This document shows, piece by piece, positions 23,538 to 35,345 of a stretch of 64,000 nucleotides of DNA. The DNA is from Streptomyces alboniger (GTDB taxonomy: Bacteria > Actinomycetota > Actinomycetes > Streptomycetales > Streptomycetaceae), in the NCBI RefSeq assembly GCF_008704395.1, contig NZ_CP023695.1:744001-808000 (forward strand), written 5' to 3'. The notes below the pieces were generated by a model. That model had not been told where the DNA came from. It did not search any database and was given only the letters and a program-made list of their open reading frames with translations. Numbering within the stretch: the first letter of the stretch is position 1; every line of letters starts with the position of its first letter. A program made the translations under genes and the position numbers.

Positions 23538-26500
23538 ATGACCACGCACGCCGACCCGTCCAGCTCATCCCAGGTGGACGGCTACGCCATCTCGCCCATC
23601 CAGCGCCAGATCCTGCGCCGTCACACCGGCGCCGCCGAGCTGCCGCAGGACATCACGGCCCACATCGAACTGCCCGCCCGGATCACCTCCGAAGAACTCC
23701 GGCACGCCGTCACCGCCGTAGCCCACCGCCACGACCTGTTGTGTTCGGACTTCCGTCAGCTCCCCGGCATGGCGGAACCCGCCCAGGTCGTGCGCGGCGA
23801 AGCAACGGTCCGGTTCGACTCCGACACCACCGGGACCGATACCGGGCCCGCACTGAGGATCAACGAGCCGTTCGCACTGCGCACCGTACTCGGCGGCGAG
23901 CACGGCGACGGCCCGAGGACCCTGAAGCTCGCCATGTCCGGCTTCCTCGCCGACCCGGCCTCACTGGCCCGGTTCACCGCGGAGCTGGCCGGCGCGCTCG
24001 GCATCGCCGAGGCCCCCGCGGCGGAGGAGTACCCGCGCTACGCCGACGTGGCCCAGTTCCTCGCCGGAGCCGGCGAGGACGCCGAGGCCCAGCAGTTCTG
24101 GCGCGCCCTCGCCGACCGGGCCGAGGATGCCGCCCTGCCCACGGTCGGTTACGACGAAGCAGGCGTGAGCGAGCTGCACTTCACGCTCGACGCCGGGGTG
24201 AACGCCCAGGTGCGTCACCTGGCGGAGCGCACCGGCTGGTCGTACCGGAACATCGTGTTCGGTGCGCTCCACACCCTGGTGCAACGGCTCACCGGCCGCC
24301 CCTCCACGGTCGCCCTGCACTGGTCGGCCCGCGACGCCTACCCCGAGCTGGCGGGTGTCTTCGGCCCCCTCACCTTCGACGTGCCGACCGTACTCCCGGA
24401 CGTCGCCGGCCGGGACTTCACCGCGTTGCAGGGCGAACTCACGAGCCACCTCGGACAGATCGCCGAGCATGCGCTGGCCCTGCCGTCTCTGGACGGCCTA
24501 CTCCCCGCCGCTCCCCGGCTCCGCGCCGACTTCGGCATCGCGGAGGCCGCCGCGACCCCCGGCGTCACGCTGCGCGTCGAGGACACCGCCACCCATGCCT
24601 ACGACCTCGCGCTGTCCTGGCTCGACTACGCCCGGGGGGCCTGTGTCCTGCGGTTCAGGCCGGAACTCTTCGCCGAGCTGGACATCGAGCTGTTCTTCGA
24701 GCGCCTGGAGGCGCTGCTGGCCCGGCTGTGCTCCGAGCCCTCGGCCGACCTCACACGGGTGCCGGTCATGTCCGACGCCGAATACCGGCGCACCGTCGTG
24801 GAGTTCAACGCCACCGAGCGGTCCTACGACGCCGGCACCACGGTCGTCACGCGGTTCCTGCGACAGGCCCGCGAGACGCCCGACGCCGTGGCGCTGTGCT
24901 CCGCCCGCGAGCAGCTGACGTACGCGGAACTCGCCGACCGCGCCGGACGCATCGCCCGCTGGCTGACCGGCCGCGGCGTCGGCCCCGGTGACTTCGTCCC
25001 GCTGTACCTCGACCGCCGCCTCGACGCGGTCGCCGCGATGGTGGGCGCAGCCCTGACCGGTGCGGCCTACGTGCCGCTGAACACCGCCCTGCCGAGCGCC
25101 AGGATCACCTCCGTGGTCGGCCGCATCGAACCCTGCGCCATCATCGTCTCGGGCACCTGGGCCGACCGGCTGGTCCTGCCCGAGAACTGTACGGACGCGG
25201 CCCTGCTGCGCCTCGACACGCAGCTGGCCGCGCTGCCGGCCGCCGACGACGTCACCTCGCGCGCGGCGGCCACCGACCCCGCCTACGTGATCTTCACATC
25301 GGGGTCGACGGGTGAGCCCAAGGGCGTCGTCGTGGCTCACCGGCGGCTGGCCAACCTGGTCGACTGGGTCAACCGCACCCAGCAGGTCACGGCAGGCGAC
25401 CGCGTCCTGCTGGTCACCTCCTTCAGCTTCGACCTGTCGGTGTACGACGTGTGGGGTTCCCTCACCGCGGGCGCCTGCATCCGTCTCGCCGACGAGACCG
25501 AGCTGTCCGACCCGCAGCACCTGGTGGACATCCTGCGCACCGAGCAGGTCACCGTCTGGGACTCGGCGCCCGCCGCCCTCCAGCGCCTCACCTCGCTCTT
25601 CGAGCTGTGCGGCGACGCGCTCAAGAGCAGCACACTGCGGCTGGTGATGCTCTCCGGCGACTGGATCCCGGTCACGCTCCCGGACACCATGAGGCGGTAC
25701 TTCGACAACCCCACCGTGCTCGCCATGGGCGGCGCCACCGAGGCCACCATCTGGTCGAACTACCACGTCGTGGACCAGGTCTACCCCTGGTGGCCGAGCA
25801 TCCCCTACGGGCGCCCGATGCAGAACTGCCGCTACTACGTGCTCGACGCCCAGGGCAACCCGCAGCCCACCGGCGTGCCGGGCGAGCTGTACATCGGCGG
25901 CGTCTGCACGGCCGACGGCTACTTCGGTGACCCCGCGACCACGGCCGACCGCTTCCTCGACGACCCGTTCGTGCCCGGCGGTGCCGACAAGCTCTACCGC
26001 ACCGGCGACCTGGTCCGTCACCTCGGCCACGGCGAACTCCAGTTCCTCGGCCGCGAGGACGACCAGGTGAAGATCCGGGGCCACCGGATCGAGCTGGGCG
26101 AGGTCGCGGCGGCGGTGCGCGCCCACGAGGACGTCAAGGAGGTCATCGTCCGCAGCGTGCGCGAGGCGGACGGCAACAACGCCCTCGTCGCCTACTGGCT
26201 GCCCCGGAACGACTCGGCCGCGCTCGACCACCCCGCCCTGACGGCCTTCCTCACCGAGTTCCTGCCCGCGTACGCCATACCGGCCTACAGCGTGCGGCTC
26301 GCCGAGATCCCCGTCACCGCCAACGGCAAGGTCGACTACGCCGGGCTGCCCCAGCACCGTACGGCCGCCGCCGAGCGGGTGGAGCCTGCCACCCGGACCG
26401 AGGAGACGCTGCTCGCCCTGTGGGAGGAGCTACTCGGCCACGGCGAACTCGGCGTCACCGACAGCTTCTTCGGCGCGGGCGGCCACTCGCTGGCCGCGGT

Positions 26501-29500
26501 GCAGATGCTCACCCGGGTGCAGACGCTCTTCGAACGCCGCGTGCGCATGCCGCAGTTCATCGCCGACGCCACCGTCCGCGGCCTCGCCGCCCTCATCGAC
26601 GCCGACGACGCCACGTCCGCCGCGCGGCGCCCCGCCCTCACGAGGAAGCAGAGTTCGGGGTATCCGCTGTCCGGCGGGCAGAAGCGCATGTGGTTCCTGA
26701 ACCAGCTGGCGGGCCCGAGCCCCACGTACAACATCCAGCAGGCCGTCGTGGTGCGCGGTGCCCTCGACCACGAGGCGCTCCAGCAGGCGTTCACCGATCT
26801 GCTGACCCGGCACGAGGTGCTCCGTACGACGTACGCGGAGGTCGAGGACGCCCCCGTACAGCACGTGCTGCCCGCACACGAGGTCGGGCCCGTCCTCGAC
26901 GTGGTGGAGAGTTCGGCGCAGAGCGTGGACCGGCAGGTGTCCGAGGCGTCGCGGTACTGCTTCGACCTGAGCGGCGAAGTCCCGCTCCGGGCCTGGTTGT
27001 TCACCGTGTCCGCGGACCACCACGTCCTGCTTGTCGTGACGCATCACATCGCCAGTGACGGCACCTCCGAGGGTGTGCTCCTGCGCGATCTGGCGACGGC
27101 GTACGAGGCGCGCGCGCAAGGGCGGCACCCCGGCTGGGAGCCGCTGCCGGTGCAGTACAGCGACTACGTCCTGTGGCAGCAGGAGCTGCTGGGCAGCGAC
27201 GCCGACGAGACGAGCGTCCTCAGCCAGGAGCTGGCGTACTGGCGCGGTGCTCTCGACGGCGCTCCGGCCACCCTCGACCTGCCGTACGACCGCCCGGCCC
27301 CGGTGACGCCCTCCCACGAGGGCGACCAGGTGACCTTCCGCATCGACGCCGCGCGGCACGAGGCCCTGCGCAGGCTGGCACGGGACAACGACAGCACCCT
27401 TTTCATGGTGCTCCAGACGGCCCTGGCCGCGCTCCTCAAGCGGCTCGGGGCCGGTGACGACCTGCCCATCGGCACCGGTGTGGCCGGCCGCGGCGACGAG
27501 GCCCTCGACGACGTGATCGGCTTCTTCATCAACACCCTGGTCCTGCGCACCGACGCCTCCGGGAATCCGGCCTTCACCGAGCTGCTGGCGCGGGCACGCC
27601 GGACGGCTCTCAGCGCCTTCGCCCATCAGGACGTCCCCTTCGACCGCGTGGTCGAGGAGCTGGTCACTACGCGGTCCCCCGGCCGCGCCCCGCTGTTCCA
27701 GGTCATGCTGATGCTGCGGGACAACGTGGTGACGGACCTGGCGCTCGGTACGGCGTCCGGCACCGTCGAGCCGGTCAACCCCCGGGTCGCCAAGTTCGAT
27801 CTTCTGGTCAACGTCAACGAGACGTACACGACCACGACCACAAGCGGCACCCGCCACCCCGGCGGCCTCGATGTCCTCCTGGAGTACGCCACCGACGTCT
27901 TCGACGCGGCGACCGTCCAGGCCATCGGGCGCCGGCTGCTCGCCGTCATCGACGCGATGGCCACCGACCCCGACACCCGGGTGCGGGACGTGGATCTCCT
28001 CGAAAGCGCCGAGCGGCAGCGCGTCCTGGCCGACTGGAACGCCACCGGTCAGCCGCTGCCGCGAAAGTCGCTGCCCGAGCTGTTCGAGGCACAGGCGGCC
28101 CGTACACCGGACGCGGTCGCGGTGTCCGCCGAGAGCGGGGAGCTGACCTACGCCCAGCTCGACGCGCGCGCCAACCGGCTGGCGCACCGCCTCGTCGGGC
28201 TCGGGGTCGGCGCCGAGACCCCCGTACCGCTGCTGATGGAGCGTTCCGCCGACGTGGTGGTGGCCACCCTGGCCGTCCTCAAGGCGGGCGGTTGCTACCT
28301 GCCGCTGCACCACGGCTATCCCGCCGAGCGGCTCGCCCTGGTGCTCGCCGACACAGGGGCCCGGGTCCTGCTCACGGATCGTGTCATGGCCGGCCGCGTG
28401 CCCGAGGGCGACCTCGACATCGTCGTGGTGGACGCGAACGAGGGCGAGGCCCCGGAGCCGGACACCGCGCCGGCGCTCGTGCACCGCGCCGACCAGCTCG
28501 CCTACGTCATGTACACCTCCGGCTCCACCGGGCAGCCCAAGGGCGTCGCCACCGAGCAGCGCGCGGTGATCGCCCTCGCCCTGGACCGCTCGTGGCGGGG
28601 CGGCGCGCACCAGCGGGTCCTGATGCACTCGCCGCACGCGTTCGACGCCTCCACGTACGAGCTGTGGGCGCCCCTCCTGAGCGGCGGACGGATCGTGGTG
28701 GCTCCGCCCGGCGAACTGACCCCGCACGGCCTGCGCACGCTGCTCACCGAGCACGAGGTCACCGGCACGTTCCTGACCAGTGGTCTGTTCAGCCTCGTGG
28801 CGGACGAACTGCCCAGTGCCTTCGCCACCCTCCAGGAGGTGTGGACCGGCGGCGACGTGGTCCCGGCGGCGTCCGTGGCCAAGGTGGTTCGGGAGTGCCC
28901 CCGGACGACGGTCGTCGACGCCTACGGACCGACGGAGACCACCACGTTCGCCACCAGCTTCCGGGTCCCACGGGACGCGGAAGTACCCCGGCCGCTGCCG
29001 ATCGGCAAGCCGCTGGACAACACGCGGGTGTACGTCCTCGACGAGGGGCTCCACCCGGTCCCCGCCGGGGTCACCGGCGAGCTGTACGTGGCGGGCGCGG
29101 GTCTGGCGCGCGGCTACCTCAACCGGCCCGCGTCGACGGCGGAGCGGTTCGTCGCCGATCCGTTCGGTGATCCGGGCACCCGCATGTACCGCACCGGGGA
29201 CCTGGCGCGCTGGGGAGCCGACGGCGATCTGCAGTTCGTGGGCCGCGCCGACGGCCAGGTCAAGCTCCGCGGTTTCCGCATCGAACCGGGCGAGATCGAG
29301 CATGTGCTGGCCCAGGCGGACGGGGTGGCCCGGGCGGCCGTGATCCTGCGTGAGGACAGGCCCGGCGACAAGCGCCTGGTGGCCTACGTGGTGCCCGCGG
29401 CCGACGGCACGGTGGACCCGGGCGGACTGCGGCGCCACGCGGCGCGGCAGCTTCCGGAGTACATGGTGCCCGCGGCCGTGGTGGTCCTGGACCAGCTGCC

Positions 29501-29867
29501 CCTGACGGGGAACGGCAAGGTCGACCGCGAGGCGCTGCCCGCCCCCGACTACCGGGCGGGTGTCGTCGACCAGGAGCCGCGCACCGAGCGGGAAACGGTC
29601 CTGTGCGGGCTGTTCGCGGACGTACTCGGCCTCGACCGGGTCGGCGTCTCCACCAGCTTCTTCGCGCTGGGCGGCAACTCCCTGCTCGCCACCAAGCTGG
29701 TGAGCAAGGCGCGCGCGGCCCTGGGCCAGGAGCTGTCCGTACGGGCCGTGTTCGAGGCCCCGACCGTCGAGGGGCTCGCGCGTCACCTCGACAGTGCCCG
29801 GCCGGGCGAGCGGCTGCCGGAGCGCCCGGCGCTGCGCCGGATGGCAAGGCCCGTCCGAACGCAGTGA
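23538..29867 (+). CDS. Dimodular nonribosomal peptide synthetase, C*-A-T-C-A-T
   Basis: 2109 residues. Domains: a condensation-like domain (about 17-415), A1 (430-940), carrier T1 (Ser about 984, GAGGHSL), C2 (1040-1480, HHIASDG intact), A2 (1505-2005), T2 (Ser about 2048, LGGNSL). There is no epimerase or methyltransferase. The first C domain lacks HHxxx[11 protein letters not shown] (134-142) stands there, so it is probably inactive or a non-standard starter. A1 has the [12 protein letters not shown] core and GGATEATIW, as in cysteine-type A domains; the hand-read pocket is D-L-Y-D-M-S-M-I-W. A2 reads D-A-Y-F-W-G-A-T-F, suggesting a branched aliphatic residue. Both codes are manual and tentative. 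A hairpin follows before the next NRPS gene. Confidence 0.95.
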   Translation: MTTHADPSSSSQVDGYAISPIQRQILRRHTGAAELPQDITAHIELPARITSEELRHAVTAVAHRHDLLCSDFRQLPGMAEPAQVVRGEATVRFDSDTTGTDTGPALRINEPFALRTVLGGEHGDGPRTLKLAMSGFLADPASLARFTAELAGALGIAEAPAAEEYPRYADVAQFLAGAGEDAEAQQFWRALADRAEDAALPTVGYDEAGVSELHFTLDAGVNAQVRHLAERTGWSYRNIVFGALHTLVQRLTGRPSTVALHWSARDAYPELAGVFGPLTFDVPTVLPDVAGRDFTALQGELTSHLGQIAEHALALPSLDGLLPAAPRLRADFGIAEAAATPGVTLRVEDTATHAYDLALSWLDYARGACVLRFRPELFAELDIELFFERLEALLARLCSEPSADLTRVPVMSDAEYRRTVVEFNATERSYDAGTTVVTRFLRQARETPDAVALCSAREQLTYAELADRAGRIARWLTGRGVGPGDFVPLYLDRRLDAVAAMVGAALTGAAYVPLNTALPSARITSVVGRIEPCAIIVSGTWADRLVLPENCTDAALLRLDTQLAALPAADDVTSRAAATDPAYVIFTSGSTGEPKGVVVAHRRLANLVDWVNRTQQVTAGDRVLLVTSFSFDLSVYDVWGSLTAGACIRLADETELSDPQHLVDILRTEQVTVWDSAPAALQRLTSLFELCGDALKSSTLRLVMLSGDWIPVTLPDTMRRYFDNPTVLAMGGATEATIWSNYHVVDQVYPWWPSIPYGRPMQNCRYYVLDAQGNPQPTGVPGELYIGGVCTADGYFGDPATTADRFLDDPFVPGGADKLYRTGDLVRHLGHGELQFLGREDDQVKIRGHRIELGEVAAAVRAHEDVKEVIVRSVREADGNNALVAYWLPRNDSAALDHPALTAFLTEFLPAYAIPAYSVRLAEIPVTANGKVDYAGLPQHRTAAAERVEPATRTEETLLALWEELLGHGELGVTDSFFGAGGHSLAAVQMLTRVQTLFERRVRMPQFIADATVRGLAALIDADDATSAARRPALTRKQSSGYPLSGGQKRMWFLNQLAGPSPTYNIQQAVVVRGALDHEALQQAFTDLLTRHEVLRTTYAEVEDAPVQHVLPAHEVGPVLDVVESSAQSVDRQVSEASRYCFDLSGEVPLRAWLFTVSADHHVLLVVTHHIASDGTSEGVLLRDLATAYEARAQGRHPGWEPLPVQYSDYVLWQQELLGSDADETSVLSQELAYWRGALDGAPATLDLPYDRPAPVTPSHEGDQVTFRIDAARHEALRRLARDNDSTLFMVLQTALAALLKRLGAGDDLPIGTGVAGRGDEALDDVIGFFINTLVLRTDASGNPAFTELLARARRTALSAFAHQDVPFDRVVEELVTTRSPGRAPLFQVMLMLRDNVVTDLALGTASGTVEPVNPRVAKFDLLVNVNETYTTTTTSGTRHPGGLDVLLEYATDVFDAATVQAIGRRLLAVIDAMATDPDTRVRDVDLLESAERQRVLADWNATGQPLPRKSLPELFEAQAARTPDAVAVSAESGELTYAQLDARANRLAHRLVGLGVGAETPVPLLMERSADVVVATLAVLKAGGCYLPLHHGYPAERLALVLADTGARVLLTDRVMAGRVPEGDLDIVVVDANEGEAPEPDTAPALVHRADQLAYVMYTSGSTGQPKGVATEQRAVIALALDRSWRGGAHQRVLMHSPHAFDASTYELWAPLLSGGRIVVAPPGELTPHGLRTLLTEHEVTGTFLTSGLFSLVADELPSAFATLQEVWTGGDVVPAASVAKVVRECPRTTVVDAYGPTETTTFATSFRVPRDAEVPRPLPIGKPLDNTRVYVLDEGLHPVPAGVTGELYVAGAGLARGYLNRPASTAERFVADPFGDPGTRMYRTGDLARWGADGDLQFVGRADGQVKLRGFRIEPGEIEHVLAQADGVARAAVILREDRPGDKRLVAYVVPAADGTVDPGGLRRHAARQLPEYMVPAAVVVLDQLPLTGNGKVDREALPAPDYRAGVVDQEPRTERETVLCGLFADVLGLDRVGVSTSFFALGGNSLLATKLVSKARAALGQELSVRAVFEAPTVEGLARHLDSARPGERLPERPALRRMARPVRTQ

Positions 29868-29880
29868 GCCGGCCGGGCGC

Positions 29881-29919
29881 GGCCCGCCGGTGGGCGCCCT
29901 CGGTGCCCACCGGCGGGCC
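29881..29919 (+). terminator. Strong intercistronic hairpin between the two NRPS genes
   Basis: A perfect 15-bp stem (29881-29895 with 29905-29919) and a 9-base loop in the 87-bp gap between the NRPS genes. It ends 25 bp before the next ribosome site. It is either an attenuator, an RNA-stability element or a terminator with read-through. Confidence 0.65.
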
Positions 29920-29954
29920 GGCCACGCCCGGGCCCCAGACCCCTAGGAGACGTG

Positions 29955-32900
29955 ATGATCCCGCTGTCGTTCGCACAGCACCGGATGTGGTTCCTGAATC
30001 GGTTCGAGGAATCCCGAGCCGTCTACAACGTTCCCGTCGCGCTGCGTCTGTCCGGCGCGCTCGATGTGCACGCGCTGCGCTGCGCGCTGCGGGACGTCGT
30101 CGCGCGGCACGAGAGCCTGCGCACCCTGTTCCCCGCCGACACCCACGGCGAGCCCTACCAGCACATCGTGGCGGCGGCCGACGCCGAGTCGCCCTTCGAG
30201 GTGGTACGGACGACGCCGGCGGAACTCGACGCCGCCCTGGCCGCCTGCGCGCGGCGGGGATTCGACCTGGAGGCCGAACTGCCGCTGCGGGTACGGGTCT
30301 TCGCCCTTTCTGAGACCGACCACGTCCTGCTGGTCCTGTTGCACCACATCGTCGCGGACGGCTGGTCCATGGCCCCCTTGGCCCGCGACCTGTCGTCGGC
30401 GTACGCGGCCCGGCTCTCGGGTGGCGCCCCGCGGTGGGAAGAGCTGCCGGTGCAGTACGCGGACTACGCCCTGTGGGAGCGCGAGCTGCTCGGCAGCGCC
30501 GAGGACCCGGACAGCCGGCTGCGCGTCCAGAGCGCGTACTGGGCGCGGGCCCTGGCCGGGCTGCCCGAGCAGCTGGAGCTGCCCACCGACCGGCCCCGTC
30601 CCGCGACGGCGTCCTTCCACGGCGAAGTCGCCGCGTTCGCCTGTGACGCGTCGGTGCACCAGGCCCTGCTGGCCCTGGCCGACGCGCACCGCGTCAGCCT
30701 GCACATGGTGTTGCAGGCCGCGGTCGCGGCGCTCCTGTCCCGGCTGGGGGCGGGGGACGACATTCCCATCGGAACGCCCGTCGCGGGACGCTCCGAGGAG
30801 GCCCTCGACGACCTGGTCGGGTGCTTCATCAACACCCTGGTCCTGCGGACAGACCTGGCGGGCGACCCGAGTCCGCGCGAGCTGCTCGGGCGCGTGCGCG
30901 AGAGCGCCCTCGACGCCCACGCCCACCAGGAGGTGCCCTTCGAGCACCTGGTGGACCTGCTCAATCCGGAACGCTCCGCCGCCAGACACCCCCTGTTCCA
31001 GGTGATGCTGGTGCTCGAACAGAACGACTTGGGGGCCTGGCGCCTGCCCGGCCTCGACGTGACGGCTGTCCCCGTGGGCCTGGCCGTGGCCAAGTTCGAT
31101 CTCACCTTCACGCTCGTAGAGGAACGCGACGACGCCGGGCGGCCCGCGGGCCTCTCCGGGCAGCTGGAGTACGCCACCGAACTCTTCGACCGGGAGACGG
31201 GCGAGGAACTGGCGGCGCGGCTGGTGCGGTTCCTCGGCTTGATGGCCGCGTCCCCGGACGTCCCCCTCAGCCGCATCGACATCCTCGGCCCCGCCGAACG
31301 GGAGTTGGTGCTGAACGGGTGGAACGCCACCACGACCACCCCCGCCCCGGCTCTGCTGCACGACGTCTTCACCGCGCGGGCCGCCCGTACTCCGGACGCC
31401 ACCGCGCTGGTCAGCGGCGCTTCCCGGATCAGCTTCGGGACCCTGGAAGCGGCCGCCAACAGGCTCGCCAGGTATCTGATCGGCCATGGCGTCGGCCCGG
31501 AGCGCCGGGTCGCGGTGGCCCTGCCGCGCTCGGCCGACACGGTGGTGGCCCTCCTCGCGATCCTCAAGGCCGGTGGGACCTACGTGCCCGTCGACACCGC
31601 CTACCCGGCCGAGCGCATCGCCCACCTGCTCGGTGACTCCACGCCCGTACTGCTGCTGACCACGCGGGACATCGCCGCGGGGCTGCCGGAACCGGCCCGT
31701 GCCGTGCCGCGGGTCACGGTGGACGATCCCGCCCTGCGCACCCGGCTCGGCACCCATCCCGGTGGTGCGATCACCGACAGCGAGCGGGCGGCACCCCTGC
31801 GGTCCTGCCACGCGGCGTACGTCCTCTACACGTCCGGCTCGACGGGGCGGCCCAAGGGTGTGGTGGTCGAGCACGCGAGCGTGGCCAACCTGTTCCACGA
31901 CCACTTCCGTGCGGAAGGCCGCTACGCCGCGGAACTCGCCGCCGCCGTACGCCCGTACCGGATGGCGCTGACCGCCTCCTTGTCCTTCGACGCCTCGTGG
32001 AACCTGCTGCTGTGGATGGTCGCCGGCCAGGAGCTGCACCTGATCGACGACACCCTCCGCAGGGAACCGGCCGCTCTGGTGCGCTATCTCACCGAGACCG
32101 GCATCGACATCGTCGACACCACTCCTTCCCACTTCGAACAGCTCCGTGAGGCCGGTCTCGGGGCGGCCGGACACCCCCTGCCGCGCGTGGTGTTCCTCGG
32201 CGGTGAGGCCGTGGGCAAGTCGCTGTGGCAGGAGCTGCGCGCGCTCCCCGACTGCGACGTGCACAACATGTACGGCCCCACCGAGTGCACGGTCGACTCG
32301 CTCGTGGCCCGGCTCGACGGCGACGCCGAGCCCGTCGTGGGCGAGCCGATAGCCAACACCCGGGCCTACGTCCTGGACGCGGCGCTGTGCCCCGTGCCCG
32401 CGGGCGTGCCCGGCGAGCTGTACCTCGCAGGGGCGGGCCTGGCGCGCGGCTATCTCGGCCGCCCGGGTCTGACGGCGGAGCGCTTCGTGGCCGACCCCTT
32501 CGGGCCCCCGGGCACCCGCATGTACCGCACCGGCGACCGGGTGCGCCGACGTCGCAACGGGCGCGTCGAGTACCTGGGGCGGGTGGACGACCAGGTGAAG
32601 CTGCGCGGCTTCAGAATCGAACTGGGCGAGGTGGAGGCGGCCCTGACCGCCCGGCCGGAGGTGGCGCAGGCCGCGGTCGTGGTCCGCCCGGCCCGCGCGG
32701 GAGCGGAGCAGCTCGTCGGCTACGTCGTGCCCGCGTCCGGCACCGATCCGGACCCGGCGGATTTGCGCCGCGCACTGGGCCGGTCCCTTCCGGAGTGGAT
32801 GGTCCCGGCCGCCGTGCTCGTCCTTGACGAACTGCCCCTGACCGCGCACGGCAAGCTGGACCGGCGCGCACTGCCCGCACCGGACTTCGGCGCTCGGGAG

Positions 32901-33980
32901 AGCCACCGGGGGCCGCGTGACGCCCGCGAGGAAGTCCTGTGTGCCCTCTTCGCCGACATCCTCGGCATCGACCGGGTCGGGATCGACTCCGGCTTCTTCG
33001 AACTCGGCGGCAACTCGCTCAGCGCGACCCGGCTCATCGCCAGGCTGCGCACCACGCTGGGCGTCAGTCTGCCGGTGCGCGCGCTGTTCGCGGCGCCCAC
33101 GGTGGAGCAGCTGGCCACGCGGATCGAGCAGGCGGACCGGGAGCCGTCGTCCGGGCACGAGGGCCTGCTGCCCTTGCGCGCCCAGGGCACACGCCCGCCC
33201 CTGTTCTGCGTGCACCCGGTCGAGGGCGTCAGCATCGGCTACGCGGGACTGCTGCCCCACCTCGGTGCCGGTCAGCCCGTGTACGGCTTTCAAGCGGCCG
33301 GCCTGGAACGTCCCGCCGACCGCCCGGCCAAGCTGGCGCAGATGGCGCGGGACTACGTCGATCAGCTCCTCGCCGTCCAGCCGGAAGGTCCCTACCAGCT
33401 CCTGGGCTGGTCCTTCGGCGGTGTGGTCGCGCACGAGATGGCCGTCCAGCTCCAGCAGACGGGCAAGGACGTCGCGCTGCTCGCCCTCATGGACAGCCAC
33501 CCCGGCGAGGCCCTGGACGGCGGCTTCACGGAGGAGGACGCCCTGAGGCTCCTGCTCAAGTCGGCCGGCGTGCACACCCCGGACGACGACGTGCGGCGAA
33601 CCGACCGCGTGGAGGCGCTGGCACGCGTCCGGACGGGCCGGGGCCACTTGACGCTCCTCGACGAGGAGCAACTGTCCACCGCGGTCGACATCTGTGTGAA
33701 CAACGCACGCCTCATGGCCGAGTCGACGCCAGGCCTCTTCCAGGGTGACGTGCTGTTCTTCGGCGCGGCCCGCGAGCCGGCCAGGACCGGCCCGCGCCCG
33801 GCCGACAAGTGGCGGCGCTTCGTGACGGGGCGGATCGAGGAGCACCCCGTCGACTGCCGGCACCTGGAGATGGCGCAGGCCGGGCCCATGGCGGCGATCG
33901 GCCGGGTCCTGGAGAAGGTCCTGCTGCCGCAGTTCCCGCCTGCCCGCTCCGGCGCGGCGGAAGGGGTGTGGGTGTCGTGA
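29955..33980 (+). CDS. Nonribosomal peptide synthetase, C-A-T-TE termination module
   Basis: 1341 residues: C domain from residue 1 (HHIVADG near 130), A (about 465-975), T (Ser about 1020, [11 protein letters not shown]) and thioesterase (about 1070 to the end; GWSFGG nucleophile near Ser1153, Asp in LMDSHPGE, His in CRHLEMAQ). It releases the finished peptide. The hand-read A pocket is D-A-N-D-F-G-M-V-D; acidic residues at the 278 and 331 positions suggest a basic side chain such as Arg, Orn or Lys. That would fit the VioC-like oxygenase downstream. ATG 29955 is preferred over GTG 29952 because TAGGAGA sits 4 bases upstream. The protein begins directly at the C domain, without an obvious docking segment. 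Confidence 0.95.
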   Translation: MIPLSFAQHRMWFLNRFEESRAVYNVPVALRLSGALDVHALRCALRDVVARHESLRTLFPADTHGEPYQHIVAAADAESPFEVVRTTPAELDAALAACARRGFDLEAELPLRVRVFALSETDHVLLVLLHHIVADGWSMAPLARDLSSAYAARLSGGAPRWEELPVQYADYALWERELLGSAEDPDSRLRVQSAYWARALAGLPEQLELPTDRPRPATASFHGEVAAFACDASVHQALLALADAHRVSLHMVLQAAVAALLSRLGAGDDIPIGTPVAGRSEEALDDLVGCFINTLVLRTDLAGDPSPRELLGRVRESALDAHAHQEVPFEHLVDLLNPERSAARHPLFQVMLVLEQNDLGAWRLPGLDVTAVPVGLAVAKFDLTFTLVEERDDAGRPAGLSGQLEYATELFDRETGEELAARLVRFLGLMAASPDVPLSRIDILGPAERELVLNGWNATTTTPAPALLHDVFTARAARTPDATALVSGASRISFGTLEAAANRLARYLIGHGVGPERRVAVALPRSADTVVALLAILKAGGTYVPVDTAYPAERIAHLLGDSTPVLLLTTRDIAAGLPEPARAVPRVTVDDPALRTRLGTHPGGAITDSERAAPLRSCHAAYVLYTSGSTGRPKGVVVEHASVANLFHDHFRAEGRYAAELAAAVRPYRMALTASLSFDASWNLLLWMVAGQELHLIDDTLRREPAALVRYLTETGIDIVDTTPSHFEQLREAGLGAAGHPLPRVVFLGGEAVGKSLWQELRALPDCDVHNMYGPTECTVDSLVARLDGDAEPVVGEPIANTRAYVLDAALCPVPAGVPGELYLAGAGLARGYLGRPGLTAERFVADPFGPPGTRMYRTGDRVRRRRNGRVEYLGRVDDQVKLRGFRIELGEVEAALTARPEVAQAAVVVRPARAGAEQLVGYVVPASGTDPDPADLRRALGRSLPEWMVPAAVLVLDELPLTAHGKLDRRALPAPDFGARESHRGPRDAREEVLCALFADILGIDRVGIDSGFFELGGNSLSATRLIARLRTTLGVSLPVRALFAAPTVEQLATRIEQADREPSSGHEGLLPLRAQGTRPPLFCVHPVEGVSIGYAGLLPHLGAGQPVYGFQAAGLERPADRPAKLAQMARDYVDQLLAVQPEGPYQLLGWSFGGVVAHEMAVQLQQTGKDVALLALMDSHPGEALDGGFTEEDALRLLLKSAGVHTPDDDVRRTDRVEALARVRTGRGHLTLLDEEQLSTAVDICVNNARLMAESTPGLFQGDVLFFGAAREPARTGPRPADKWRRFVTGRIEEHPVDCRHLEMAQAGPMAAIGRVLEKVLLPQFPPARSGAAEGVWVS

Positions 33981-35257
33981 CCTCGTCCTCACCCCGGCGG
34001 ATCGCGGACTTCCGCGTCCTGTTCTCCGCCACCGTGCTCAGTGAGCTGGGCACCAACGTCTCCTACGTCGCCATTCCCCTGATCGCCGTATCCGCCCTGG
34101 ATGCCTCCGCGGGCCAGGTGGGTGCGCTGGCCTCGCTGAGCACGCTGGCCTTCCTCCTCATCGGCCTGCCCGCCGGCGCGTGGATGGACCGCATGCGGCA
34201 GCGCAGTGTGCTGATCGCCGCGGACTTCGCGCGGGCCGCGCTGTTCGCCTCCGTCCCCGTGGCGTGGGCGTTCGGCGTCCTCTCCCTGGGCCAGCTGTAT
34301 GTGGTCGTCCTTCTGAACGGCTGTGCCACGGTGTTCTTCGACGTGGGCTCGCAGAGCATCCTGCCGAAGCTCGTCGACCGCGAGTCCCTGGTGCGGGCCA
34401 ACGCCGCCGTCATCGGGCTACAGGCCGTCGGTAACGTGGCCGGCCGTGGCGCGGGCGGCGGCCTTGTCCAGCTGCTCACCGCGCCCGTGGCCATCGTGTG
34501 CGCCGCCGTGAGCTATCTGCTGTCCGCACTGCGCCTCATGGGTATCCGCAGCACTCCCCCGCCGCCTTCCGCCGCCCGGCGCCGGACGCGGCTGAGGGCG
34601 GAGATCGCCGAGGGGCTGCGGCACGTGTTCGGCAACGTCGAGCTGCGGGCGCTCGTCCTCGCCGGGGTCAGCATCAACCTCGGTACGCAGACCATCAACG
34701 TCCTGCTGCCGCTGGTCTTCGTCCGGGAACTCCAGCTGCCCGCGGGCGCCTTGGGCCTGTTCTGGGCGGTCGGCGGTCTCGGCATCTTCCTCGGTTCCCG
34801 CTGTGCCCGCCCGGTCGCCGCGCGCCTCGGCCACGGGCGCGCACTCGCCGCCTTCGGGGTGTGCCTGACCCCGGCCGGGCTTCTGGTGCCGGTCATCGAC
34901 CACGGTGTGTGGCTGTGGGTCGCGGGCACCGCCTGGCTCCTGGTCATGGTCAACACGGGCACGCAGAACGTCCTCGGTGTCACCCTGCGCCAGCGCCTCA
35001 CGCCCGACTCCCTCCTCGGCCGGATGAACGCCACGTTCCGTGTGCTGCTGTACGGGGCCCACGCCGTCGGGGCCGCCTTGGCCGGCCTGGTCAGCGAAGT
35101 CACCTCGCTGCACACGGCGCTGTGGACGGGCGGCTGCTATCTCGCGCTGGGCTGCGTGCCGATCCTCCTCTCCCCGGTCCGCAAGCGCCGTGAGCTGCCT
35201 GAGCAGAGCCCCGAGCCCGGGGCCAGCAGCCCGTCGGCGGCACGGCCCGCCCTCTGA
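33977..35257 (+). CDS. MFS transporter, likely peptide exporter
   Basis: A 426-residue membrane protein with 10-12 hydrophobic helices, of the enterobactin-exporter/tetracycline type (MFS_3). It shows the N-terminal [20 protein letters not shown] block and the loop [17 protein letters not shown] after TM2. It starts at GTG 33977, overlapping the stop of the thioesterase-containing NRPS by GTGA. That coupling makes it the probable exporter of the NRPS product. Confidence 0.9.
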   Translation: MTSSSPRRIADFRVLFSATVLSELGTNVSYVAIPLIAVSALDASAGQVGALASLSTLAFLLIGLPAGAWMDRMRQRSVLIAADFARAALFASVPVAWAFGVLSLGQLYVVVLLNGCATVFFDVGSQSILPKLVDRESLVRANAAVIGLQAVGNVAGRGAGGGLVQLLTAPVAIVCAAVSYLLSALRLMGIRSTPPPPSAARRRTRLRAEIAEGLRHVFGNVELRALVLAGVSINLGTQTINVLLPLVFVRELQLPAGALGLFWAVGGLGIFLGSRCARPVAARLGHGRALAAFGVCLTPAGLLVPVIDHGVWLWVAGTAWLLVMVNTGTQNVLGVTLRQRLTPDSLLGRMNATFRVLLYGAHAVGAALAGLVSEVTSLHTALWTGGCYLALGCVPILLSPVRKRRELPEQSPEPGASSPSAARPAL

Positions 35258-35345
35258 GGCCCCCTGAGGCCCACTGAAGGCCCCCCACACGCGTGTCACG
35301 GCCGCGCTCCCACCTGATCCGACATCGTCATCAAAGGAACCTCGC

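Noticed and set aside
23588..24780. N-terminal NRPS domain as a heterocyclisation (Cy) domain
   Set aside because: The DxxxxDxxS motif is incomplete (SGFLADPAS), so I describe it only as a condensation-like domain without the catalytic motif.
26430..33992. Open frames of more than 1100 codons antisense to both NRPS genes (26430-29786 and 29943-33992)
   Set aside because: Mirror-frame artefacts of GC-rich repeated NRPS domains. The plus-strand frames contain all expected A, C, T and TE motifs.
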